A stretch of DNA of 64,000 nucleotides, taken from NCBI RefSeq assembly GCF_003012775.1, contig NZ_PXYG01000009.1, forward strand, positions 62,001 through 126,000, written 5' to 3'. Every line of letters begins with the position of its first letter. The stretch's first letter is position 1. A program made the position numbers and the translations under genes. Origin of the DNA: Zobellella endophytica (GTDB lineage Bacteria > Pseudomonadota > Gammaproteobacteria > Enterobacterales > Aeromonadaceae). Positions 46,170 to 54,871 of this stretch are shown piece after piece. The notes beneath the pieces are model-generated. The model had not been told where the DNA came from and ran no database searches. It saw only the letters and a program-made list of their open reading frames with translations.

Positions 46170-48995
46170 ATGAGCGACTATAAAAATACCCTGAATTTGC
46201 CCGAAACGGAGTTTCCCATGCGCGGCAACCTGGCTCAGCGCGAGCCGGAAATGCTAAAGCGCTGGTATGAGCAGGACCTGTACGGCGCGGTGCGTCGCGC
46301 CAAGCACGGCAACAAGCCCTTCATCCTGCACGACGGCCCTCCCTACGCCAACGGCAGCATTCATATCGGTCACTCGGTCAACAAGATCCTCAAGGACATC
46401 ATCGTCAAGTCCAAGGGCCTGCTGGGCTACGACTCGCCCTACATTCCGGGCTGGGACTGCCACGGCCTGCCCATCGAGCTGAAGGTGGAAGGCAAGGTCG
46501 GCAAGCCCGGCGTCAAGGTCTCCGCCGCCGAATTCCGTGAGGCCTGCCGTGCCTACGCCAGGGAGCAGATCGAGGCGCAGAAGACCGACTTCATCCGCCT
46601 GGGCGTGCTGGGTGACTGGGACAATCCCTACCTCACCATGAACTTCGACACCGAAGCCAACATCATCCGTTCGCTGGCCAAGATCATCGACAACGGCCAC
46701 CTGCACAAGGGCTCCAAGCCGGTACACTGGTGTACTGACTGCGGCTCCGCCCTGGCGGAAGCGGAAGTGGAATACGAAGACAAGCGCTCCCCGGCCATCG
46801 ACGTGCGCTTCTGGGCGGCGGACGAAGCCGCCGCCGTGGCCAGCTTCGACTGCGCCGACGGCCATGCCGGCCAGGGCCCGGTGTCGCTGGTGATCTGGAC
46901 CACCACCCCCTGGACCCTGCCCGCCAACCGCGCCGTGGCGCTGCACGCCGAGCTCAACTACGCCCTGGTGCAGGTGGAAGGCGACCAGCCCGAGCGGCTG
47001 ATCCTGGCCGCCGACCTGGTCAAGGACGTGATGGACCGCGCCGGCATCGCCCATTACCACCACCTGGGCTACTGCCAGGGCGCGGCGCTCGAACTCAAGC
47101 GCTTCCGCCACCCCTTCTACGGCTACGATGTGCCCGTGGTGCTGGGCGAGCATGTCACCATCGACTCCGGTACCGGCGCCGTGCACACCGCGCCCGGCCA
47201 TGGCCAGGAAGACTTCGTGGTGGGCCAGAAGTACGGCCTGGAAGTGGCCAACCCGGTGGGCGGCAACGGGGTCTACTTGCCCGACACCGAACTGTTCGCC
47301 GGCCAGCACGTGTTCAAGGCCAACGACGCCGTGGTGGAGGTGCTCAAGGAGCGCGGCGCCCTGCTGCACCACGAGGCCTACAACCACTCCTATCCGCACT
47401 GCTGGCGCCACAAGACGCCCATCATCTTCCGCGCCACCCCCCAGTGGTTCATCAGCATGGAGCAGGCCGGGCTGCGCGGCCAGGCGCTGAGCGAAATCCG
47501 CAAGGTACAGTGGGTACCCGAGTGGGGCCAGAGCCGTATCGAGTCCATGGTGGAAAACCGCCCCGACTGGTGCATCTCCCGCCAGCGCACCTGGGGCGTG
47601 CCCATCGCCCTGTTCGTGCACAAGGACACCCAGGCCCTGCACCCCCGCGCCACCGAGCTGATGGAAGAGGTGGCCAAACGGGTCGAGCAGGCCGGCATCC
47701 AGGCCTGGTGGGATCTGGATCCCGCCGAGCTGCTGGGCGAGGAGGCGGAGCAGTACGAGAAGGTGCTGGACACCCTGGACGTCTGGTTCGACTCCGGCTC
47801 CACCCACGCCTCGGTGGTGGACGTGCGGCCCGAGTTCCAGGGCCATCCCGCCGACATGTACCTGGAAGGCTCGGATCAGCACCGGGGCTGGTTTATGTCT
47901 TCCTTGATGATCTCCACCGCCATGAAGGGCCACGCCCCCTACCGCCAGGTGCTGACCCACGGCTTTACCGTGGACGGCCAGGGCCGCAAGATGTCCAAGT
48001 CCATCGGCAACGTGGTCAGCCCCCAGGAAGTGATGAACAAGCTGGGCGCCGACATCCTGCGGCTGTGGGTGGCGAGCACCGATTATTCCGGCGAGATGAC
48101 TGTCTCCGACGAGATCCTCAAGCGCAGCGCCGACGCCTATCGCCGCATCCGCAACACCGCCCGCTTCCTGCTGGCCAACCTGAACGGCTTCGACCCGGCT
48201 ACCGACATGGTGGCGCCGGAAGACATGGTGGTGATCGACCGCTGGGCGGTGGGCCGGGCCCAGTCCATCCAGCAGGACATCACCAAGGCTTACGACGAGT
48301 ACAACTTCCACCAGGTGACCCAGAAGCTGATGCAGTTCTGCTCGGTGGAAATGGGCTCCTTCTACCTGGACGTGATCAAGGACCGGCAGTACACCGCCAA
48401 GGCCGACAGCCAGGCGCGCCGCTCCTGCCAGACCGCCCTCTACCATATCGTCGAGGCCCTGGTGCGCTGGATGGCGCCGATCATGAGCTTTACCGCCGAC
48501 GAGATCTGGGCCCTGCTGCCCGGCGAGCGGGACCATTTCGTGTTCACCCAGGAGTTTTACGACAGGCTGTTCGGCCTGGCCGAAGGCGAGCCACTGAACG
48601 ACGCCTACTGGGCCGAGCTGCTCAAGGTGCGCCAGGCGGTGAACAAGGCGCTGGAAACCGCCCGTACCGACAAGGTGATCGGCGCGGCGCTGGAGGCGGA
48701 GGTCACCCTCTATGCCGACGAGGCGCTGGCCAGCCGGCTGGAGCAACTGCAGGACGAGCTGCGCTTCGTGATGCTCACCTCCAGGGCGGTGGTCAGGCCG
48801 CTGGCGGAGGCCGAGGGCGCCGCCGACACCGAACTGGCGGGGCTCAAGGTGCGGGTGAGCAAGAGCTGCGCCGACAAGTGTGGCCGCTGCTGGCACCATG
48901 TGAGTGATGTGGGCAGCCATGAGGGGCACGACGGCATCTGTGGCCGCTGCGTGTCCAACGTGGCCGGAGACGGCGAAGTTCGCCGGTTCGCCTGA
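46170..48995 (+). CDS. ileS: Isoleucyl-tRNA synthetase
   Basis: A 941-residue class I synthetase of the bacterial type. HIGH motif in [20 protein letters not shown] in [12 protein letters not shown], the CP1 editing domain between them, and a C-terminal zinc finger with [11 protein letters not shown] and CGRC. Length is like E. coli IleS (938). It overlaps lspA by one base (TGATG). Confidence 0.98.
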   Translation: MSDYKNTLNLPETEFPMRGNLAQREPEMLKRWYEQDLYGAVRRAKHGNKPFILHDGPPYANGSIHIGHSVNKILKDIIVKSKGLLGYDSPYIPGWDCHGLPIELKVEGKVGKPGVKVSAAEFREACRAYAREQIEAQKTDFIRLGVLGDWDNPYLTMNFDTEANIIRSLAKIIDNGHLHKGSKPVHWCTDCGSALAEAEVEYEDKRSPAIDVRFWAADEAAAVASFDCADGHAGQGPVSLVIWTTTPWTLPANRAVALHAELNYALVQVEGDQPERLILAADLVKDVMDRAGIAHYHHLGYCQGAALELKRFRHPFYGYDVPVVLGEHVTIDSGTGAVHTAPGHGQEDFVVGQKYGLEVANPVGGNGVYLPDTELFAGQHVFKANDAVVEVLKERGALLHHEAYNHSYPHCWRHKTPIIFRATPQWFISMEQAGLRGQALSEIRKVQWVPEWGQSRIESMVENRPDWCISRQRTWGVPIALFVHKDTQALHPRATELMEEVAKRVEQAGIQAWWDLDPAELLGEEAEQYEKVLDTLDVWFDSGSTHASVVDVRPEFQGHPADMYLEGSDQHRGWFMSSLMISTAMKGHAPYRQVLTHGFTVDGQGRKMSKSIGNVVSPQEVMNKLGADILRLWVASTDYSGEMTVSDEILKRSADAYRRIRNTARFLLANLNGFDPATDMVAPEDMVVIDRWAVGRAQSIQQDITKAYDEYNFHQVTQKLMQFCSVEMGSFYLDVIKDRQYTAKADSQARRSCQTALYHIVEALVRWMAPIMSFTADEIWALLPGERDHFVFTQEFYDRLFGLAEGEPLNDAYWAELLKVRQAVNKALETARTDKVIGAALEAEVTLYADEALASRLEQLQDELRFVMLTSRAVVRPLAEAEGAADTELAGLKVRVSKSCADKCGRCWHHVSDVGSHEGHDGICGRCVSNVAGDGEVRRFA

Positions 48996-49483
48996 TGAAG
49001 CCCTTGCTCGATAGCGGCCTGCGCTGGTGGTGGCTGGCCATCGTCGCCATGGTGCTGGATCAGGTGAGCAAGTGGCTCACCATGTCCTACCTGGACTACG
49101 GCTACCCGGGGGTGGAGATCGCCCCCTTCTTCAACCTGGTGCATGTGTACAACCCGGGCGCAGCCTTCAGCTTCCTGGCCGACCAGGGCGGCTGGCAGCG
49201 CTGGTTTTTCGCCGGCCTGGCCTGTGCCGTAACCATATTGCTCAGCATCTGGATGTACAAGGCGCCCAGAAGCGCCCGCTGGCTGCCGGCGGCCTACGCC
49301 CTGATCATCGGCGGTGCCATCGGCAATGTGATCGACCGGCTGGCGCTGGGCCACGTAGTGGACTTTCTCGACTTCTACGTGGGCAACTGGCACTGGCCGG
49401 CGTTCAACCTGGCCGACAGCTTCATCTTCGTCGGCGCCGCCATGATCATCATCGACAGTTTCAGGAAGGACAGCCCCCAATGA
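48995..49483 (+). CDS. lspA: Lipoprotein signal peptidase (signal peptidase II)
   Basis: The 162-residue, four-helix aspartyl protease cleaves diacylated prolipoproteins. The catalytic aspartates are in IGNVIDRLALGHVVDFLDF and FNLADSFI. It overlaps fkpB by 4 bp. Confidence 0.97.
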   Translation: MKPLLDSGLRWWWLAIVAMVLDQVSKWLTMSYLDYGYPGVEIAPFFNLVHVYNPGAAFSFLADQGGWQRWFFAGLACAVTILLSIWMYKAPRSARWLPAAYALIIGGAIGNVIDRLALGHVVDFLDFYVGNWHWPAFNLADSFIFVGAAMIIIDSFRKDSPQ

Positions 49484-49926
49484 GCCAACAGATAGGTCCT
49501 CGCAGCGAAGTGCTGTTTCATTTCACCATCAAGCTGGAAGACGGCTCCGTCGCCGACAGCACCCAGCTGCACGGCAAGCCGGCCAAGCTGCAGATGGGCG
49601 ACGGCAGCCTGACCCCCAGTTTCGAGGCCTGCCTGCTGGGGCTGGAAGCCGGCACCAGTAAAAGCTTTGAACTGGGCCCGGAAGACGCCTTCGGCCCGGT
49701 CAACCCGGACAACATCCACCATATGGAGCGCAGCCGCTTCGCCGCCGACATGGAGCTGGAAGAGGGCGCCATCCTCTCCTTCACCCAGCCCAACGGCGCC
49801 GAAATCCCCGGCATAGTGCGCGGCGTGGCCGGCGATTCGGTCACCGTGGATTTCAACCACCCGCTGGCCGGCCGCACCGTCACCTTCGAGGTGGAAATTC
49901 TGGCCGTCGATCAACACGGAGCCTGA
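49480..49926 (+). CDS. fkpB: FKBP-type peptidyl-prolyl isomerase FkpB (SlpA)
   Basis: A 148-residue SlyD-like prolyl isomerase and chaperone with an FKBP core ([31 protein letters not shown]) and an inserted IF domain (about 70-120). It lacks SlyD's histidine-rich tail. ATGA overlap with lspA; one base before ispH. Confidence 0.95.
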   Translation: MSQQIGPRSEVLFHFTIKLEDGSVADSTQLHGKPAKLQMGDGSLTPSFEACLLGLEAGTSKSFELGPEDAFGPVNPDNIHHMERSRFAADMELEEGAILSFTQPNGAEIPGIVRGVAGDSVTVDFNHPLAGRTVTFEVEILAVDQHGA

Positions 49927-49927
49927 C

Positions 49928-50872
49928 ATGGACATTCTCCTCGCCAACCCTCGCGGCTTTTGCGCCGGCGTAGACAGGGCCATCAGCATAGTGCAGAGCG
50001 CCCTGGAAAAATTCGGCGCGCCCATCTATGTGCGCCATGAGGTGGTACACAACCGTTACGTGGTGAACAAGCTCAAGGAGGCGGGCGCGGTGTTTGTGGA
50101 CGAACTGGATCAGGTGCCGGACGGCAATATCGTCATCTTCTCCGCCCACGGGGTGTCCAAGGCGGTGCGGGAAGAGGCCAAGAACCGGGGCCTCAAGGTG
50201 TTCGACGCCACCTGTCCGCTGGTGACCAAGGTGCATATGGAGGTGCACCGGGCCAGCAAGAAGGGCATCGAGACCATACTGATCGGCCATGCCGGCCACC
50301 CGGAGGTGGAAGGCACCATGGGCCAGTACGAAAGCGCCGAGGGCGGCATGTACCTGGTGGAAAGCCCGGCCGACGTGACGCGCCTGGTGGTCAAACATCC
50401 GGACAACCTCACCTTCGTGACCCAGACCACCCTGAGCGTGGACGAAACCTCGGACGTGATCGACGCCCTGCGCGCGCGTTTCCCCACCATTGAAGGGCCG
50501 CGCAAGGACGACATCTGCTACGCGACCCAGAACCGGCAGGACGCGGTGCGGGAGCTGGCCGCCAAGGTGGATCTGCTGCTGGTGGTGGGCTCGCGCAACT
50601 CCTCCAATTCCAACCGGCTGCGCGAGCTGGCCGAAAAGATGGGCACCCGTGCCTATCTGATCGACTGCCTGGAGATGGTCGAGCCGGCCTGGCTCGAGGG
50701 GGCGGCGCGCATCGGCGTGACCGCCGGCGCCTCGGCGCCCGAGGTGCTGGTGCAGGAGGTGATCTCCCACCTGCAGTCTCTGGGCGGCAACACCGTGGCC
50801 GAGCACCCGGGCCGGGAAGAGAACATCGTGTTCGAAGTACCCGCCGAGCTGAAGATAAAACAGCTGCCCTAA
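49928..50872 (+). CDS. ispH: 4-hydroxy-3-methylbut-2-enyl diphosphate reductase
   Basis: The 314-residue [4Fe-4S] enzyme performs the last step of the MEP pathway, giving IPP and DMAPP. The three cluster cysteines are in [20 protein letters not shown] and [11 protein letters not shown] (the third near residue 197). Histidines VVHNRYV and GHAGHPE complete the active site. It converges with the diguanylate cyclase gene, overlapping by 4 bp. Confidence 0.97.
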   Translation: MDILLANPRGFCAGVDRAISIVQSALEKFGAPIYVRHEVVHNRYVVNKLKEAGAVFVDELDQVPDGNIVIFSAHGVSKAVREEAKNRGLKVFDATCPLVTKVHMEVHRASKKGIETILIGHAGHPEVEGTMGQYESAEGGMYLVESPADVTRLVVKHPDNLTFVTQTTLSVDETSDVIDALRARFPTIEGPRKDDICYATQNRQDAVRELAAKVDLLLVVGSRNSSNSNRLRELAEKMGTRAYLIDCLEMVEPAWLEGAARIGVTAGASAPEVLVQEVISHLQSLGGNTVAEHPGREENIVFEVPAELKIKQLP

Positions 50873-51906
50873 CCGGCGATCAGGGTCCGGTTGCGGCCTT
50901 CTTCCTTGGCATGGTAGAGGGTATCGTCCAGCAGCTTGAGCGTCGCCGACAGGCTGCGCTCGGGTTGCAGCTCGATAAGACCGATGCTGACCGTCATGAT
51001 CAGCCTGTGCTCCTGGGACCGTACCGGCGTGCGGGCCAGGGTGTTGCGCAGCCGCTCCGCCACCGCCAGCGCCTGCTCGGTGGCGGTGTTCGGCAACAGC
51101 ACCAGAAACTCCTCTCCTCCCCAGCGGCCGATGGTGTCGGTGCCGCGAAAGACCTTTCTCGCCAGGGTGGCGAAGTGCACCAGGGCCTCATCCCCGATCT
51201 GGTGGCCGTACTCGTCGTTGAATTGCTTGAAATAATCGATGTCGATCATCAGCAGGCAGGCCGGCTGCTGGCAGGACTGCACCAGGGCGTAATGCTGCCG
51301 GAGCTGTTCGTTAAAGGCCCGCCGGTTGGCCAGGCCGGTGAGGGGATCAGTCGCGGCCAGCACCGCCAGCTCTTCCCGGGTTTGATCCAGGTCGCACAGC
51401 ATCTCCGCCTGGCGCCGGTTGGCCTGCCATAGCTCCAGCAGTCGCATCACCTGCCGGGCCAGGGCCTTTAGCAGTTCTGCCTGGGTGTCATCGAGGACGC
51501 CGGGCTGAAGGTCCATGACGCACAGGGTGCCGATAAGGTGGCCGTCCGGCGTTTCCAGCGGCACCCCCGCATAAAAACGCAGGAAGGGCGCCGCCGTGAC
51601 CAGGGGATGCCCGGCGAAACGCGAGTCCTGCAGGGTGTCGGGAATCACCAGGAGGCCACGCTGCAACAGCACATGGGCACAGATGGAGTTGTCCCGCGGT
51701 AGTTCGCGCAGGCCCAGGCCCAGCGCTGCCTTGAACCACTGGCGATCGTCGTCGATAAAGTTGATCAGCGCCATCGGGGTCCGGCAGACATGGGCCGCCA
51801 GTCGGGCGATGTCGTCGAAGGCGACTTCGGGCGGGGTGTCGAGAATATGGTAACGGCGGAGCGCGGCCAGCCGCTGCTGTTCCGAGTCTGTGTCGATGAC
51901 CATCAT
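50869..51906 (-). CDS. GAF-GGDEF diguanylate cyclase
   Basis: The 345-residue soluble protein has an N-terminal GAF domain (about 18-165) and a C-terminal GGDEF domain (about 180-345). The active site reads GGEEF and the product-inhibition I-site RxxD (RGTD) lies five residues before it, so it should make c-di-GMP and be feedback-controlled. No membrane helix is seen, so the GAF domain must sense a cytoplasmic ligand. ATG 51906 with AGGAG 8 nt upstream was chosen over a longer frame. It lies on the same strand as, and downstream of, the pilE-like gene; c-di-GMP control of pili is a reasonable but unproven link. Confidence 0.9.
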   Translation of the reverse strand: MMVIDTDSEQQRLAALRRYHILDTPPEVAFDDIARLAAHVCRTPMALINFIDDDRQWFKAALGLGLRELPRDNSICAHVLLQRGLLVIPDTLQDSRFAGHPLVTAAPFLRFYAGVPLETPDGHLIGTLCVMDLQPGVLDDTQAELLKALARQVMRLLELWQANRRQAEMLCDLDQTREELAVLAATDPLTGLANRRAFNEQLRQHYALVQSCQQPACLLMIDIDYFKQFNDEYGHQIGDEALVHFATLARKVFRGTDTIGRWGGEEFLVLLPNTATEQALAVAERLRNTLARTPVRSQEHRLIMTVSIGLIELQPERSLSATLKLLDDTLYHAKEEGRNRTLIAG

Positions 51907-52095
51907 CAGGTTCTCCTGCCGGGGCTGGATAATATTCAGTTTGTACCCCGTGCCGGGAGTGAAGGCTCTTGGCGGCCTGTGGGCGGGCCGGCGCGGCAAG
52001 CGCCGGGATCGCTCTCAACAAGCCTGAGTATGAAGCCTGGCCCATGAAAATACCATTGTGCCGGCCTTATCTTTGCCGGGGGTTGGGCGGGGAGC

Positions 52096-52488
52096 TTACT
52101 GCCAGCAGGCGGACGGCGTTTTGACGCTGTTCCTGTCCAGGGAGAGCTGGCTGCAGCCGGTACTGCCTTCCTGATCGTTTTGCTGGGCCGAGCCGCTCTT
52201 GGCGGTGGCGGTGAGGGTGTAGCTGCTGCCGGAAAGAGTTGCCGCAAAGGTATAATTGGCGTTGCTGGCGGCGCCGATCAGATCGGTGGCCGAACTGGTG
52301 TAGGAGGGGCTGGAGATGCGCCATTCCTCCTGTGCCAGTTGCATGCGATAGAGGGTCTGGATGGCCTCTATCCGCTTGCTTTTTATCATATAACTGGAAA
52401 AGGACGGGTAGGCCACGGCGGTGATGATCGCCAGCACCGCCACCGTGATCAGCAATTCGATCAGCGTAAAACCGGCGCATTTTTTCAT
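52096..52488 (-). CDS. pilE: Type IV minor pilin, PilE-like
   Basis: A 130-residue prepilin: leader MKKCAG, cleavage before FTLIELLITVAVLAII with the required Glu at position 5 of the mature protein, an N-terminal helix, then a globular domain with a C-terminal cysteine pair (STGCSQL...SACWQ). Such proteins prime pilus assembly. ATG 52488 has a better-spaced AAGG site than the ATG three codons earlier. It diverges from the fimT-like gene across 95 bp. Residues after the helix (MQLAQEEWRISSPSY) fit PilE-type minor pilins. Confidence 0.82.
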   Translation of the reverse strand: MKKCAGFTLIELLITVAVLAIITAVAYPSFSSYMIKSKRIEAIQTLYRMQLAQEEWRISSPSYTSSATDLIGAASNANYTFAATLSGSSYTLTATAKSGSAQQNDQEGSTGCSQLSLDRNSVKTPSACWQ

Positions 52489-52583
52489 CCTGACCATCCT
52501 TGTCTAAACCCGGGCTTTGGCTAAAGCTTAAACCAAGTTGCGCGCTTTGTAGCAGCTCATCTCTGTCTTCATGGAGGAAGCAG

Positions 52584-53069
52584 ATGATAAAGGTTCAGGT
52601 GGGTCTTACCTTGGTCGAGCTACTGGTCAGCATTGCCGTTATGGCGGTGCTGCTGGTTATTGCCGTGCCCAGCTTTCAGACCCTGCGCCAGCAGTACACG
52701 GTGCGTAGCGCCGGCATGGCCATCTATTCGGATCTGCAGCTGGCAAGGAGCGAGGCGATCAAGCGCAATGCTCCCATCACCGTTTGTTTCACCGGCTCGG
52801 GAACCGTTGGCTGGAGCTATCAGTTGCGGGATTCGGCAGATTGTTCCGGTGATATCCTTGAAACGACCAATGCCCAGAACTTTCCCGCTGTGGTACTGAC
52901 CTCCAGTTATGGTGGCAATCTGCTGACGTTTCGACCCAGGCGAAATACGCTCACGTCTGGAAACGTGACCTTGTCGAATGGTAGTCAGGAAATGAAAGTG
53001 ATGACCTGGAATAACAGCATCATCAGGACCTGTTCGGATGACGACCTGATAGGAGTGCCGGGATGTTGA
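52584..53069 (+). CDS. fimT: Type IV minor pilin, FimT/GspH-like
   Basis: The 161-residue prepilin has leader MIKVQVG, cleavage before LTLVELLVSIAVMAVLLVI, Glu5 present, and a GspH/FimT-type globular domain (SDLQLARSEAIKRNAPITVC). GGAGGA lies 8 nt before ATG 52584. It overlaps the pilW-like gene by 7 bp and begins a four-gene prepilin operon. Confidence 0.85.
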   Translation: MIKVQVGLTLVELLVSIAVMAVLLVIAVPSFQTLRQQYTVRSAGMAIYSDLQLARSEAIKRNAPITVCFTGSGTVGWSYQLRDSADCSGDILETTNAQNFPAVVLTSSYGGNLLTFRPRRNTLTSGNVTLSNGSQEMKVMTWNNSIIRTCSDDDLIGVPGC

Positions 53070-53731
53070 GCCTTCATGGCCAGAAGGGCATGAGCCTGGT
53101 GGAGATGCTGGTGTCGCTGATAGCCGGCCTGGTGGTAGTAGCCGGTGCTATCTCTTTATTTAGCACCGTTATAGTTTCTGGTAACACTACCCTGATGCTG
53201 TCCCGTCTTAACCAGGATATACAGGCGGTGACCGATATCATCGCCCGGGATATCCAGCGGGCAGGACATCATCCCAGCGCTGCCGAAGATATCGCCAATG
53301 GCGTATCCCTGGCTTCATCCACCGCCGCGCTATACATGTTTTCCACCAGCAATGATCTGTATCCGGCACCTGCATCGGGGGCTAGCTCTACTTGTATCAG
53401 AGTGAAGTATTGGGACAACGATACGCCTTCCGGGGCCAGCTCACTGGTGCGGATATACGGTTATGACTCCGTTAACAAGAGGTTGAGCGTTGATACATCA
53501 TACTCGGCCCCGGTGAGCTCTGCGCTAACTGCATCAGATTGCGCATCCGGTGACCTGCTGATTTCTGACGCCGAAGTGCTCGTGGATAATCTGGAGTTTG
53601 AAGTGGTGTCGGGTAGTAACCCGACCGGTGCAAGAGCACTGAATATCAGGATGACGGCTTCCAATGCCCAGAAAAACAACCTGTCCATGAGCCTGGAGCG
53701 AAGTGTAAGGATAAGAAATGATGGGTACTGA
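53063..53731 (+). CDS. pilW: Type IV minor pilin, PilW-like
   Basis: This 222-residue prepilin has leader MLSLHGQKG, cleavage before MSLVEMLVSLIAGLVVVAGAI, Glu5 present. The DIIARDIQRAGHH segment after the helix is typical of PilW. It overlaps the next gene by 14 bp. Composition is already lower in GC than the housekeeping genes around. Confidence 0.82.
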   Translation: MLSLHGQKGMSLVEMLVSLIAGLVVVAGAISLFSTVIVSGNTTLMLSRLNQDIQAVTDIIARDIQRAGHHPSAAEDIANGVSLASSTAALYMFSTSNDLYPAPASGASSTCIRVKYWDNDTPSGASSLVRIYGYDSVNKRLSVDTSYSAPVSSALTASDCASGDLLISDAEVLVDNLEFEVVSGSNPTGARALNIRMTASNAQKNNLSMSLERSVRIRNDGY

Positions 53732-54863
53732 TAATAAAGGTTTTACTACCCTGACCGTTACCCTGGTGCTCGTTGCCATTTTGGCGGCGGTATCGGCTTT
53801 TATCGGCAAGGTGTTGATTTCTGACCGACGGATTACCTCGAACGAAATCGAATACCGGATGGCCTTTGCCGCCGCCGAGCAGGGCATTGCCGATGCCATC
53901 GCCGCCCTTAATGTGGATGTGACCACTCCGGCGGTCAGTGGCTCTGTCACGACCTCCCAGGGGGTCGCGACCTACAGCGTGGCAATGACGATAGGATCTA
54001 CAGTGTCCAATGTGGTTGATATTATATCGACTGCCGCACTGAATGAGTCTGTGGTCAGCGTAACAACACAGGTGGCGGAGAGGAATATTTTAAATCCAGG
54101 AGCGGGCTCTGGGCCATCTGCTCCTTTGCTGGTCGGCGGGGCTACAACCGGCATCAGTGGTAACATGACCGTAGTGGCGAATCCAAATGGGGGAGGACCT
54201 GGTGTAGCTGTTTCCGTATGGTCAGGAGATGATATTACTGGATCGGGCAGTATGCAGACCTGCCATTTGGGGGATTATGACCCTGACTCCGGCAACTGCA
54301 ATGCTACCATCAGCGAAAAGCAGGGCGGCACAGTGCTTTTTGATAGTGATGTGGTCGATAACGATCCTGATTTCCCCACCGATATGCTGGAGTATATGTT
54401 TGGCTATTCTGCCGACGAATGGGACAAGATAGAGGCTATGGCAACGGGAATAGTAGCCAACTGCAGCGATGTCATTCCGCCAGGCTTCTTTATTGTAGAT
54501 GGTGGGGGGGAATGTGATCTTAAAGATGTAGGCAGTTCTCCCACTGCACCGGCCATCATTCTTGTTAAAGATGCCAATCTCAAAGCTAATGGCGGAGATA
54601 AATTTTACGGGTTGGTATTTTCATTTGATTCCAATCTTGGTGATGCAGCTGTATACAATATCAGCCTTAATGGCGGCGCTCAGGTATTTGGTGCTATAGC
54701 TACTAACCATGGTGGGGATAACCTGAATGGCACCTTTGATGTTGTTTACGACAGCCAGGTTATTTGTGCCTTCTCTGACTGTGATGCTTCTGGTGGAGGC
54801 GGTGGAGGCTCCTCCACTTTGACTATCAGAACGATTCCCGGTAGCTGGAAAGACTGGAATTAG
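53718..54863 (+). CDS. PilX-like minor pilin with long C-terminal domain
   Basis: A 381-residue prepilin-like protein, about twice the usual PilX length. Leader MMGTDNKG is followed by FTTLTVTLVLVAILAAVSAFIG; mature position 5 is Thr, not Glu, as in GspK/PilX-type subunits that sit at the tip. AAAEQGIADAIAALN after the helix is typical of PilX. The C-terminal half (about 150-360) is glycine/asparagine-rich and predicted beta, with repeated patterns such as KANGGDKFYGLVFSF and NGGAQVFGAIATN. Region 54180-54780 is clearly AT-richer than the window average. A glycine stretch (GGGGGGSS) precedes the last 16 residues. Confidence 0.7.
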   Translation: MMGTDNKGFTTLTVTLVLVAILAAVSAFIGKVLISDRRITSNEIEYRMAFAAAEQGIADAIAALNVDVTTPAVSGSVTTSQGVATYSVAMTIGSTVSNVVDIISTAALNESVVSVTTQVAERNILNPGAGSGPSAPLLVGGATTGISGNMTVVANPNGGGPGVAVSVWSGDDITGSGSMQTCHLGDYDPDSGNCNATISEKQGGTVLFDSDVVDNDPDFPTDMLEYMFGYSADEWDKIEAMATGIVANCSDVIPPGFFIVDGGGECDLKDVGSSPTAPAIILVKDANLKANGGDKFYGLVFSFDSNLGDAAVYNISLNGGAQVFGAIATNHGGDNLNGTFDVVYDSQVICAFSDCDASGGGGGGSSTLTIRTIPGSWKDWN

Positions 54864-54871
54864 GAGGGATT

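Noticed and set aside
46254-48929. 891-codon open frame antisense to ileS
   Set aside because: Shadow of codon bias in GC-rich DNA; histidine/valine/glycine-rich translation without any domain, and ileS is unmistakable on the other strand.
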